DNA of 64,000 nucleotides from Ancrocorticia sp047501485 (GTDB lineage Bacteria; Actinomycetota; Actinomycetes; Actinomycetales; Actinomycetaceae), in contig JAZDRN010000002.1 in the NCBI GenBank assembly GCA_047501485.1, positions 186,001 through 250,000 on the forward strand. The letters run 5' to 3'. Positions 16,896-25,844 of this stretch are shown one piece after another; the first letter of the stretch is position 1; each line of letters begins with the position of its first letter. The translations under genes and the position numbers were made by a program. Under the pieces are notes generated by a model. The model had not been told where the DNA came from, made no database searches, and saw nothing but the letters and a program-made list of their open reading frames with translations.

Positions 16896-18155
16896 ATGAC
16901 GCGCAACGCTGACGTCATCGTCGTCGGTGCAGGGCCGGCCGGCGCCTCGACGGCTCACTACCTTGCCCAAGCCGGGATGGACGTCCTCGTCCTCGAAAAG
17001 GCGACCTTCCCGCGGGACAAGATCTGCGGGGACGGACTGACGCCGCGTGCCGTTGCCGAGCTCGTGCGCATGGGTGTGCGCACCGATGGTTGGGAGCGCA
17101 ATTACGGACTGCGCACCTACGGTGGAGGGCATTGCGTCGAGGTGCCGTGGCCGGAGCTCGCCAGTATGCCCAATTACGGCCTGGCCGCGCCTCGCATGGT
17201 TCTGGACGAGGCTCTCATCCGCCATGCCGAGCGCAGCGGTGCGCGTCTGGAAGAGGGCGTGACCGTGACCGGGGCCATCGAGCACCCGCGCACAGGGCGC
17301 ATCGTCGGCGTCACCGCCAGGCAGTCTGGCAGCAAGGCGGTCCGGGACTACACTGCCCGCTATATAATCGATGCCGGCGGAGTCTCCGCTCGCCTGGCAA
17401 CCTCGGTAGGGCGCGAAAAGGACGCCCAGCGCCCCATGGGAGTGGCCCATCGCGTGTACTTCGAGTCCCCGCGCGCCGTCGACACCATGATGGAATCCCA
17501 CCTCGAACTGTGGGAGGGCGCACCCGGAGAATCGGACCTGATGCCGGGATACGGCTGGATCTTCTGCGTGGGAGACGGCCTCGTCAATGTCGGCCTTGGA
17601 TCGCTTTCCTCCACGGCTAAGCCCTCGGGTTTGGACTACCGCCGCATGTTCGCCAACTGGATGAAGAACGTCCCTCCCGAGTGGGGGTTCACCGAGGAGA
17701 ATCAGCGTGGCAAGCTGCGCGGAGCCGCTCTCCCCATGGCTTTCAACCGTAAGCCGCATTACGCGAACGGCCTTTTCCTCGTCGGTGACGCCGGCGGTAT
17801 GGTCTCTCCCTTCAACGGCGAGGGAATCGCTTACGCCCTGCAATCCGGGCGGCTGGCGGCCGATGCCATCTCGCAGGCGATCGTGCGCCCCACCGTCACG
17901 GCTCAGGAGGCGGCACTGTCCGTCTACCCCAGAGCGATGACCGAGGAACTGGGCGGGTACTACTCGCTCGGACGGGTCTTCGCCGCCCTGATCGAACGCC
18001 CGGAGATCATGCACCTGTGCGTGAAATACGGTTTACCTCGCCCGGTGCTCATGCGGCTGGTGATGAAGCTGCTTTCCGACTGCTACGACCGTCGCGGAGG
18101 GGATTGGATGGACCGCTTGATAGCGGCTTTAGCAAAGGCGGTTCCCAAAGCATGA
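16896..18155 (+). CDS. menJ: Geranylgeranyl reductase family flavoprotein (menaquinone side-chain reductase, MenJ-like)
   Basis: A 419-residue FAD enzyme. The dinucleotide fold begins at GAGPAGAS (about 11-18), the RDKICGDGLTPRAV segment is the geranylgeranyl-reductase signature, and GDAGGMVSPFNGEGI binds FAD. In mycobacteria the orthologous MenJ (Rv0561c) saturates one isoprene unit of menaquinone and lies near menG and grcC1. Here menG is upstream and a polyprenyl synthase follows the nuo operon, so the same job is the best inference. The Shine-Dalgarno GGAGGCGGG precedes ATG 16896. Confidence 0.88.
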   Translation: MTRNADVIVVGAGPAGASTAHYLAQAGMDVLVLEKATFPRDKICGDGLTPRAVAELVRMGVRTDGWERNYGLRTYGGGHCVEVPWPELASMPNYGLAAPRMVLDEALIRHAERSGARLEEGVTVTGAIEHPRTGRIVGVTARQSGSKAVRDYTARYIIDAGGVSARLATSVGREKDAQRPMGVAHRVYFESPRAVDTMMESHLELWEGAPGESDLMPGYGWIFCVGDGLVNVGLGSLSSTAKPSGLDYRRMFANWMKNVPPEWGFTEENQRGKLRGAALPMAFNRKPHYANGLFLVGDAGGMVSPFNGEGIAYALQSGRLAADAISQAIVRPTVTAQEAALSVYPRAMTEELGGYYSLGRVFAALIERPEIMHLCVKYGLPRPVLMRLVMKLLSDCYDRRGGDWMDRLIAALAKAVPKA

Positions 18156-18261
18156 ATTGTGACAAGATGAAAGGTGACGGTGCTCGCACCGCACGAGTTT
18201 TCAGTCCGCCATTCCTGGGAATGCGGCAACTTCAGAAGGTAAGAGAGCAGGTGGAGACCCG

Positions 18262-18621
18262 GTGAATGCATACGCCCCGTTGCTGGTGATGATCGTCGCC
18301 GCACTGGTTCTGGCTGTCGTTGGCCTGGTGCTGAGCGCGATTCTCAGTCCGAACAGGTACAACCGCGTCAAACTTGAGAACTACGAATGCGGCGTGGAGG
18401 CTACTCCGTCCGCAGGCGGAGCCGGGCGTTTCCCGGTCAAGTACTACCTGACCGCCATGACTTTCATCATTTTCGACATCGAGGTGGTCTTCCTCTACCC
18501 GTGGGCCGTGTCCTTCGAGGCACTCGGCCTGTTCGGGATGGTCGCCATGCTCGTATTCATTTTCCTCATCACCGTGCCGTTCGTTTACGAGTGGCGCCGC
18601 GGTGGCTTGGAATGGGACTGA
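18262..18621 (+). CDS. nuoA: NADH-quinone oxidoreductase subunit A
   Basis: A 119-residue membrane subunit with three helices; the conserved acidic FDIEVVFLYPW segment is at about 71-82. It helps form the quinone-site loop of complex I. The start is GTG 18262 after AGGTGGAG. It opens the 14-gene operon, 106 bp after menJ; a CGGTGC-TC-GCACCG hairpin lies in that gap. Confidence 0.93.
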   Translation: MNAYAPLLVMIVAALVLAVVGLVLSAILSPNRYNRVKLENYECGVEATPSAGGAGRFPVKYYLTAMTFIIFDIEVVFLYPWAVSFEALGLFGMVAMLVFIFLITVPFVYEWRRGGLEWD

Positions 18622-18631
18622 GGGGGAACGT

Positions 18632-19192
18632 ATGGCACACCAAGATGATGGATCACAGGGCTTCTTCCTGACCTCCGTCGAATCGGTCGTCAACTGGTCG
18701 CTGACCAATTCCGAGTGGCCTGTGACCATGGGACTGGCCTGCTGCGCAATCGAGATGATGGCCTTCGGCACGCCGCGCTTCGACTCGTCGCGCTTCGGCA
18801 TGGAGGTGTTCCGCGCATCGCCGCGTCAGGCCGACATGCTCATCATCTCCGGGCGCGTGAGTCAGAAGATGGCGCCCGTCGTCCGTGACATGTACGACCA
18901 GATGGCCGACCCCAAGTGGGTCATCTCCATGGGCGTCTGCGCCTCCTCGGGCGGCATGTTCAACAACTATGCCATCGTGCAGGGCGCGGACCACATCGTG
19001 CCCGTGGACATCTACCTTCCCGGCTGCCCGCCTCGCCCCGAGATGCTCATCTACTCGATCCTCGAACTGCGCAAGCAGGTCAAGGCGACGCACAAGCTGA
19101 CGAAGAAGGCGCGTGTGGCCGCAGCCAGGGCTGCAGAGGAAGCCGCGCTCTCCGCGACGCCGATTCACGAGATGAAGGGGTTGCTGGCGTGA
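18632..19192 (+). CDS. nuoB: NADH-quinone oxidoreductase subunit B
   Basis: A 186-residue peripheral-arm subunit carrying the terminal [4Fe-4S] cluster N2. Ligands are seen in LACCAIEMM, GVCASSGG and LPGCPPRPE. ATG 18632 (AGGGGG 6 nt upstream) is chosen over 18602, which overlaps nuoA. The C-terminus carries an Ala/Lys-rich helix of about 30 residues. Confidence 0.95.
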   Translation: MAHQDDGSQGFFLTSVESVVNWSLTNSEWPVTMGLACCAIEMMAFGTPRFDSSRFGMEVFRASPRQADMLIISGRVSQKMAPVVRDMYDQMADPKWVISMGVCASSGGMFNNYAIVQGADHIVPVDIYLPGCPPRPEMLIYSILELRKQVKATHKLTKKARVAAARAAEEAALSATPIHEMKGLLA

Positions 19193-19905
19193 GTGAGTTC
19201 AATGAGGGCGCCCTGACGCCCGCCCCCGACGGCGCCGGGCCCGAGGCCTCGGTGATCCGCCATGTCAAGGGAATGTGGGGAGTCAAAGGATCCGGGGATA
19301 CCACTGGTTTCTCGGGACTCGTCAAGACGGAGACCTTCGCGCAGCCCGCTTCGCGCCCCTACGGCGGCTGGTTCGACGAGGTCGTCGATATTCTCATCGA
19401 GCTCTTCGAAGCGGATGGTATCCCGCGCGAGGAGGCGATCGAGAAGGTCGTCGTCGAGAACGGTCAGCTGGTCATCTTCATCGCGCGCGAACACATCGAG
19501 CGCTGCGCGCGTTACATGCGTGACGATCAGGATCTGCGTTTCGAGATGTGTCTGGGAGTCTCCGCCGTCAACTATCCGGCCGACGCCGGGCGCGAGCTGC
19601 ACGCCTACTACCCTCTCTTCTCCATCACGCATAACCGGTTCGTCTCCTTGGAGGTGACGTGCCCGGATGAGGATCCGCACATTCCCTCCATCGTCTCCGT
19701 CTACCCGGGCAACGACTGGCCCGAGCGTGAGGCATGGGACCTGATGGGGATCATCTTCGACGATCACCCGGGTCTGACCCGCACGGCCATGCCGGATGAC
19801 TGGATCGGCCATCCCCAGCGCAAGGACTACCCCCTGGGCGGCATCCCCGTCGAATACAAGGGAGCGGTCATTCCACCACCGGACACTCGGAGGGAGTACA
19901 ACTGA
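19189..19905 (+). CDS. nuoC: NADH-quinone oxidoreductase subunit C
   Basis: A 238-residue subunit of the peripheral arm, with the NuoC signature WPEREAWDLMGIIFDDHPGL and the C-terminal DYPLGG. GTG 19189 is the start, overlapping the nuoB stop by 4 bp. About 65 residues precede the conserved domain, an N-terminal extension common in actinobacteria. It is separate from nuoD, not fused as in Escherichia coli. Confidence 0.93.
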   Translation: MSEFNEGALTPAPDGAGPEASVIRHVKGMWGVKGSGDTTGFSGLVKTETFAQPASRPYGGWFDEVVDILIELFEADGIPREEAIEKVVVENGQLVIFIAREHIERCARYMRDDQDLRFEMCLGVSAVNYPADAGRELHAYYPLFSITHNRFVSLEVTCPDEDPHIPSIVSVYPGNDWPEREAWDLMGIIFDDHPGLTRTAMPDDWIGHPQRKDYPLGGIPVEYKGAVIPPPDTRREYN

Positions 19906-21254
19906 TGGCATCGCAGACTTTCCACGCCACGAACGGCGCCACGGAAGCCGATCTTGACGGCCTGCCCAGCTTCTCCGCCGACGGCGGGGACTGGTCGGAT
20001 ATCTCCGCGGAGGCGGCTCAGCTCGCCGAGGAGCGCATCGTCGTCAACATCGGTCCCGTCCATCCCTCCACTCACGGCGTTTACCGTCTTCTCTTCGAGC
20101 TCGACGGCGAATACGTGCGCGAGGTGCGCGGGGCCACCGGCTTCCTGCACACCGGTATCGAGAAGAACATGGAGTACCGGACCTGGACGCAGGGTGTCAC
20201 CTTCGTGACCCGCATGGACTACACGGCCTGCTTCTTCCAGGAGGTCGGCTACTGCATGGGCGTCGAGAAGCTGCTGGGCATCGAGGATCAGATCCCTCGC
20301 CGCGCCCAGCAGATTCGCGTGCTGATGATGGAGCTCTCGCGTATAGCCTCCCACCTCATCGCCTTCGGCTCGGCGCTCAACGAGCTGGGTGCCACCACGA
20401 TGATGACGCTCGGCTTCCGCGGGCGCGAGGACCTGCTGCGCATCATCGAACGCATTTCCGGCCTGCGCATGAACAACGAGTACATCCGGCCCGGCGGCGT
20501 GGCCGAGGACATCCCCCCGGGGACGACCGACTTCTGCCGTGAGGTACTACCCAACGTGCGCAAGTCGATGCTGGAGATGTGGGACGTCGTCGGGGAGAAC
20601 CCGATCTTCAAGGCTCGTTTCAAGGACGTCGGCGTTCTCTCGCTTTCCGCCCTCATGGCCCTCGGCCAGACGGGCCCGGGACTGCGTGCCGCGGGTCTGC
20701 CGTGGGATCTGCGCAAGACGCAGCCCTACTGCGGTTACGAGGAGTACGAATTCGACGTGCCCGTGACCGACAAGTCGGATGCCTACAACCGCACCTATCT
20801 CCGCGTTCAGGAATGCCACCAGTCCCTGCGCATCATCTACCAGGTCCTCGACCGTCTGGATGCCTCCGAGGGGGAGCCGGTCATGGTCGCGGACAAGGCG
20901 ATCGCCTGGCCCGCGCAGATGTCGATCAGCACCGACGGTCAGGGCACATCGCACGAGCACGTCCGTGAGATCATGACGCAGTCCATGGAGTCGCTGATCC
21001 ACCACTTCAAGCTGGTGACAGAAGGCTTCCGCGTTCCCGCAGGCCAGAGCTACACGCTCATCGAGCACGCTAAGGGGACGTGGGGCTGTCATCTCGTCTC
21101 CGACGGCGGCACACGGCCATTCCGTGCGCACGTCTCGGATCCGGGCTTCCGGAACTTGCAGGGCCTGTCCATGATGGCCGAGGGCGGCTTGCTCGCCGAC
21201 GCCATCGTGTGCCTTGCCTCTATCGACCCCGTTATGGGAGGTGTTGACCGCTGA
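19905..21254 (+). CDS. nuoD: NADH-quinone oxidoreductase subunit D
   Basis: A 449-residue 49-kDa-type subunit derived from hydrogenase large subunits, forming the quinone cavity with NuoB. NIGPVHPSTHGVYRL, RTWTQGVTFVTRMDY and RPGGVAEDIPPG are clear signatures. The ATG overlaps the nuoC stop by 1 bp. An extra 43 residues precede the conserved core. Confidence 0.95.
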   Translation: MASQTFHATNGATEADLDGLPSFSADGGDWSDISAEAAQLAEERIVVNIGPVHPSTHGVYRLLFELDGEYVREVRGATGFLHTGIEKNMEYRTWTQGVTFVTRMDYTACFFQEVGYCMGVEKLLGIEDQIPRRAQQIRVLMMELSRIASHLIAFGSALNELGATTMMTLGFRGREDLLRIIERISGLRMNNEYIRPGGVAEDIPPGTTDFCREVLPNVRKSMLEMWDVVGENPIFKARFKDVGVLSLSALMALGQTGPGLRAAGLPWDLRKTQPYCGYEEYEFDVPVTDKSDAYNRTYLRVQECHQSLRIIYQVLDRLDASEGEPVMVADKAIAWPAQMSISTDGQGTSHEHVREIMTQSMESLIHHFKLVTEGFRVPAGQSYTLIEHAKGTWGCHLVSDGGTRPFRAHVSDPGFRNLQGLSMMAEGGLLADAIVCLASIDPVMGGVDR

Positions 21255-21934
21255 TGGCACAGAATTTTGAGCCCGAGGTCGAGGCCCGGCTGCGCGCCGA
21301 CGCGGCTGAGATCCTTGCCCGCTACCCGGATTCGCGGTCGGCCATCATGCCGATCCTGCACCTGATCCAGTCCGAGGAGGGCTTCGTTTCCCCGCGCGGC
21401 GTAGTTCTGACCGCGGACGTGCTCGGTCTGACGCGCGCCGAGGTTTCCGCCGTGGCGACCTTCTACAGCCAGTACCGCCGCCATCCCAACGGCGAGTTCA
21501 ATGTCGGCGTGTGCACCAACGCGCTGTGTGCCGTTATGGGCGGCGATGTCATCTGGGAGACGCTCAGCGAGCACCTGGGCATCGGCACCGACGAGACCAC
21601 CGACGACGGCAGGATCACCCTCGAGGCTCTGGAATGCAACGCGGGCTGCGACTACGCGCCCGTCGTCATGGTGAACTGGGAGTTCTTCGACAACCAGACC
21701 CCCTCGAGTGCGCTGCAGATCGTGGAGGACATCCGCGAGGGCAAGGACATCCATCCCACTCGTGGCGCGGACAAGGTCCACACCTTCAAGGAGATCGAGC
21801 GAGTACTCGCCGGTTTCGAGGATGGGCACGTCGATGAGGGCCCGGGGGCGGGCCCGGCCTCGCTCGCCGGTCTCAAGATCGCGCGCGAGAAGAACTGGAC
21901 CGCTCCGCAAACGATTGGAGGGCAGGCAAAGTGA
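21254..21934 (+). CDS. nuoE: NADH-quinone oxidoreductase subunit E
   Basis: A 226-residue thioredoxin-fold subunit with the [2Fe-2S] cluster N1a; ligands are in GVCTNALC and CNAGCDYAPV. The C-terminal 45 residues are an extension beyond the usual domain. The ATG overlaps the nuoD stop by 1 bp. Confidence 0.94.
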   Translation: MAQNFEPEVEARLRADAAEILARYPDSRSAIMPILHLIQSEEGFVSPRGVVLTADVLGLTRAEVSAVATFYSQYRRHPNGEFNVGVCTNALCAVMGGDVIWETLSEHLGIGTDETTDDGRITLEALECNAGCDYAPVVMVNWEFFDNQTPSSALQIVEDIREGKDIHPTRGADKVHTFKEIERVLAGFEDGHVDEGPGAGPASLAGLKIAREKNWTAPQTIGGQAK

Positions 21935-23259
21935 CCGAGTATTCCGCACCGGGTGTTCTCTCCCCGGTCGTCTCCAATGTCTGGGACAAGGAACGGTCCT
22001 GGACGCTGGCGACCTACAAGGCCGAAGGCGGCTACGAGGGGCTGGCCAAGGCCTGGGGTTACGGCGAGGGCGAACTGACCCAGCTCATCAAGGACTCGGG
22101 TCTGGCAGGCCGCGGCGGCGCGGGATTCCCCACCGGCCTGAAGTGGTCCTTCCTTCCCGCTCCCGATGGCGGCCCCCGTTACCTTGTGGTGAATGCCGAT
22201 GAATCCGAGCCCGGCACCTGCAAGGACATTCCCGCCCTCATGGGCAACCCGCACTCCCTCATCGAGGGCATGGCCATCTGTCTTCTGGCCGTGGGCGGGC
22301 ACCACGGCTTCGTCTATCTGCGCGGCGAGGTGGTGCACGTCTACCGGCGCCTCATGGCCGCTGTACGCGAGGCCCACGAGGCCGGAATCCTCGGCAAGGG
22401 CCGCGGCCCGGGCGCGGACTACGATCTGGATATCATCGTTCATGCGGGTGCCGGCGCTTACATCTGCGGCGAGGAGACCGCGCTGCTCGACTCCCTCGAG
22501 GGTCGCCGCGGCCAGCCGCGCCTGAAGCCGCCGTTCCCCGCCGCCGAAGGCCTGTACGCGCGTCCGACGGTCATCAACAACGTCGAAACCATCTCGTCGG
22601 TGCCCGGCATCGTCCGCAACGGTGTGGACTGGTTCCAGGCCATGGGCACCGATACCGCCAAGGGGCACGGCTTCTTCTCCCTTTCGGGGCACGTGAAGCA
22701 GCCCGGCCAGTACGAGGCGCCATTTGGAATCACCGGAGGCCAGTTGCTCGATCTGGCGGGCGGTGTCCGCGAGGGCCACGAGCTCAAGTTCTGGGCCGTC
22801 GGAGGGTCCTCCGCACCGCTGTTCACCCCGGAGCACCTCGATGTGCCGCTGGACTACAACTCGGTGCGCGAGGCCGGTTCGATGCTGGCCACCCGTGCGA
22901 TCATGGTGTTCGACGAAACGGTTTCGGTTGTCCGCGTGATCTCGCGGTGGACGGACTTCTACCAGCACGAATCCTGTGGGAAGTGCACGCCGTGCCGCGA
23001 GGGAACATATTGGATGCGTCAGATCATGCATCGTCTGGAGGCAGGTAAGGGCCAGCCCGGCGACGTCGATCTGCTGTATGAGATCGCCAGCAATATCCAG
23101 GGCCGCTCCTTCTGCGCGCTCGGCGATGCCGCGGCCACCCCGATCAAATCGGGTATCGAGCTGTTTAGGGACGAGTTCGAGGCGGGGTATCACACCTCGG
23201 CCCGTGAGCTGTTCCCCTACGAAAAGACGACCCTGTTCAGCGAGGTGGGTGTTCGATGA
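21931..23259 (+). CDS. nuoF: NADH-quinone oxidoreductase subunit F
   Basis: A 442-residue NADH- and FMN-binding subunit. The glycine-rich GRGGAGFPTGLKW and ADESEPGTCKD segments build the FMN/NADH site, GAGAYICGEETAL is conserved, and the N3 [4Fe-4S] ligands are in ESCGKCTPCREG plus a later cysteine in RSFCALGD. GTG 21931 overlaps nuoE by 4 bp. It is the electron entry point of the complex. Confidence 0.95.
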   Translation: MTEYSAPGVLSPVVSNVWDKERSWTLATYKAEGGYEGLAKAWGYGEGELTQLIKDSGLAGRGGAGFPTGLKWSFLPAPDGGPRYLVVNADESEPGTCKDIPALMGNPHSLIEGMAICLLAVGGHHGFVYLRGEVVHVYRRLMAAVREAHEAGILGKGRGPGADYDLDIIVHAGAGAYICGEETALLDSLEGRRGQPRLKPPFPAAEGLYARPTVINNVETISSVPGIVRNGVDWFQAMGTDTAKGHGFFSLSGHVKQPGQYEAPFGITGGQLLDLAGGVREGHELKFWAVGGSSAPLFTPEHLDVPLDYNSVREAGSMLATRAIMVFDETVSVVRVISRWTDFYQHESCGKCTPCREGTYWMRQIMHRLEAGKGQPGDVDLLYEIASNIQGRSFCALGDAAATPIKSGIELFRDEFEAGYHTSARELFPYEKTTLFSEVGVR

Positions 23260-25844
23260 GTGCCAACGAGACCGTAGAGCTCGTAACCCTCAAGATCGAC
23301 GGCAAGGACGTTTCGGTTCCCAAGGGGACGATGATCATCCGAGCCGCCGAACAAGTCGGCGTGCGGATTCCGCGCTTTTGCGACCATCCTCTTCTCAAGC
23401 CCGCGGGTGCCTGCCGCCAATGCCTGGTCGAGGTAGCGCGCCCGGGCCGCGACGGAACCTTGGCCAAGATGCCCAAGCCGGCGGCCTCGTGCGCGGAGGC
23501 GGTGGCTCCCGGCATGGAGGTCTACACGCAGCACACCTCGGAGGTGGCTCGCAAGGCCCAGCACGGAATCATGGAGTTCCTGCTGATCAACCATCCGCTG
23601 GACTGCCCCGTCTGCGATAAGGGAGGCGAATGCCCCCTGCAGAACCAGGCGATGACCGACGGACGTGCCACCTCGCGCTTCATCGATGTCAAGCGCGCGT
23701 TCCCGAAGCCGATCCAGGTTTCCTCGCAGATTCTGCTCGATCGAGACCGCTGCATCCTGTGCCAGCGTTGCACCCGCTTCCAGTCCCAGATCGCCGGTGA
23801 CAAGTTCATCCAGCTGCAGGGGCGCGGCGGCGGCACGCCAGGTTACGGCGTGCATGCCCTCAACGGGTCCCAGGTCGGTAACTTCGACGCTTCCATTCTC
23901 CATTTCGCGGACGACGGCGGCACGCACGCCGATTCCGTCGCCGGAGACTACGCGGGCCCCTACGGAAACCGCGGGATGGCCGGAGGCTTCTCCGCCGGTC
24001 CGATCGCCGATTCCGAGGAGGACGCCTCTGGGCGTCCGTTCAGCTCCTACTTCTCGGGCAATATCATCCAGATCTGCCCGGTCGGCGCATTGACGAGCGC
24101 CTCCTACCGGTTCCGCTCGCGTCCCTTCGATCTGGTCTCGGTCGCGAGCGTCGCGGAGCATGATTCCTCGGGGTCCGCCATCCGCATCGACTACCGTCGC
24201 GGAGAAGTCCTGCGCCGTCTCTCCGGCGAGGATGCCCAGGTCAACGAGGAATGGATCACGGACAAGGATCGTTTCGCCTTCCGTTGGCAGAACGGACCGG
24301 ACCGCCTCACCTCGCCGTTGGTGCGCGACTCGGCCGGAAACCTCGTCCCGACCTCATGGTCCGATGCTCTGGACGTGGCAGCCCGCGGCCTCGCCACGGC
24401 GAAGAAGACGGGCGTCGGCGTGCTCACCGGCGGTCGCCTTGCCATGGAGGATGCATACGCCTACTCGAAGTTTGCGCGTGTGGTGCTCGGGACGAACGAC
24501 ATCGACTTCCGCACCCGCGTGAGCGATGAGGAAGAGGACTCCTTCCTCGCCTCTGCCGTCGCCGGAACGGGCCTCGGGGTGACCTACACCGATCTTGAGA
24601 AGGCCGGTCACGTTCTGACCGTCGGCTTCGAGGCGGAAGAAGAGTGCGGCACCGTTTTCCTCCGCTTGCGCAAGGGATACCTGGCGAAGACCGTCTCGGT
24701 CTCTGTGGTCTCGGCCTACGCAACCGGCGGCACATCCAAGATGGGTGCCCGGTTCATTCCCGCGGTGCCCGGCAGCGAGGCGGGCATACTCGATGCCCTC
24801 GCCGCGGGGGACCCCACCTACGACGGTCTCGCGACCGGAGGGGTCATCCTGGTCGGCGAGCGTACCGCTCAGACTCCCGGTGCTCTCTCGGCGGTACTTC
24901 GCCTGGCCGAGCGCACCGGCGCACGTCTGGCGTGGATCCCGCGCCGTGCGGGCGACCGCGGAGCGCTCGACATGGGTGCTATCGGCAACCTGCTCCCCGG
25001 TGGACGTCCGGTCTCCGATTCCGGCGCCCGGGTGGACACCGCGGCGGTGTGGGCAACGCAGTCGCTGCCCACCGAACCAGGTCGTAACACGCGACAGATG
25101 CTCGAGGCGGCCGCTGAAGGCTCGCTTGGCGGGCTTGTTCTGGCGGGTGTCGAACTAGGCGATCTTCCCGGCGACGCACGTGCCGCGATCTCCGCTGCCG
25201 GATTCGTGGTGCAGTTGGAGGTGCGCGGCAGTGAACTGACCGAGCTCGCCGACGTCGTCCTTCCCGTCGCTCCTCCGAGTGAAAAGGGTGGATCCTTCGT
25301 CAACTGGGAGGGTCGCATCCGACCCTTCGGGCAGGTTCTGACCTCGGTCCAGCGTCCCGATCGCATCGTGCTCAACGATCTGGCGGCGGAGTTCGGTGTG
25401 GATCTCGGGCTCGCGACGTTGAAGGACGCCGTGCGCGAGATCTCCGAGCTCCACGCATGGGATGGAGCCCGTGTCCCGGCCCCGACCGTGCCGGCTGGCG
25501 CGACTCCGGAGGCAGATAGCGGCCAGGCCATCCTGGCCAGCTGGAATCTCATGCTCGGAGGCGGCTCGCTGCAGGCCTTCGAACCTCATCTTGCTGGAAC
25601 GGCCCGCAAGCCGGTGGCGGTGCTTTCCGACGCCACGGCCCAAGCGGCGGGAGTCAGAGGTGGATCTCTGCTCACGCTGTCCGGTCCTTCCGGAGACCTG
25701 ACCCTCGATGCTGTGATTCAGCCGATGCCGGACGGCGTCGTCTGGGTGCCGCAGAATTCGGTGGGATGTTCAATCACAGCTCTCGGTATCAACGCCGGTG
25801 AGCCGGTCGCACTACGTGCGACTCCTGCGGAGGTGACCAAGTGA
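23256..25844 (+). CDS. nuoG: NADH-quinone oxidoreductase subunit G
   Basis: An 862-residue subunit with an N-terminal [2Fe-2S] ferredoxin domain (FCDHP...CRQCLVE), the HxxxCxxCxxxxxC cluster motif (HPLDCPVCDKGGEC), a [4Fe-4S] set DRCILCQRCTRF, and a long molybdopterin-oxidoreductase-like C-terminal part that has lost its cofactor. It relays electrons between NuoF/E and NuoI/B. The ATG overlaps nuoF by 4 bp. Confidence 0.94.
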   Translation: MSANETVELVTLKIDGKDVSVPKGTMIIRAAEQVGVRIPRFCDHPLLKPAGACRQCLVEVARPGRDGTLAKMPKPAASCAEAVAPGMEVYTQHTSEVARKAQHGIMEFLLINHPLDCPVCDKGGECPLQNQAMTDGRATSRFIDVKRAFPKPIQVSSQILLDRDRCILCQRCTRFQSQIAGDKFIQLQGRGGGTPGYGVHALNGSQVGNFDASILHFADDGGTHADSVAGDYAGPYGNRGMAGGFSAGPIADSEEDASGRPFSSYFSGNIIQICPVGALTSASYRFRSRPFDLVSVASVAEHDSSGSAIRIDYRRGEVLRRLSGEDAQVNEEWITDKDRFAFRWQNGPDRLTSPLVRDSAGNLVPTSWSDALDVAARGLATAKKTGVGVLTGGRLAMEDAYAYSKFARVVLGTNDIDFRTRVSDEEEDSFLASAVAGTGLGVTYTDLEKAGHVLTVGFEAEEECGTVFLRLRKGYLAKTVSVSVVSAYATGGTSKMGARFIPAVPGSEAGILDALAAGDPTYDGLATGGVILVGERTAQTPGALSAVLRLAERTGARLAWIPRRAGDRGALDMGAIGNLLPGGRPVSDSGARVDTAAVWATQSLPTEPGRNTRQMLEAAAEGSLGGLVLAGVELGDLPGDARAAISAAGFVVQLEVRGSELTELADVVLPVAPPSEKGGSFVNWEGRIRPFGQVLTSVQRPDRIVLNDLAAEFGVDLGLATLKDAVREISELHAWDGARVPAPTVPAGATPEADSGQAILASWNLMLGGGSLQAFEPHLAGTARKPVAVLSDATAQAAGVRGGSLLTLSGPSGDLTLDAVIQPMPDGVVWVPQNSVGCSITALGINAGEPVALRATPAEVTK

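Noticed and set aside
21652..23193. 513-residue minus-strand frame across nuoE/nuoF
   Set aside because: A mirror of a highly biased sense frame; nuoE and nuoF are unmistakable.
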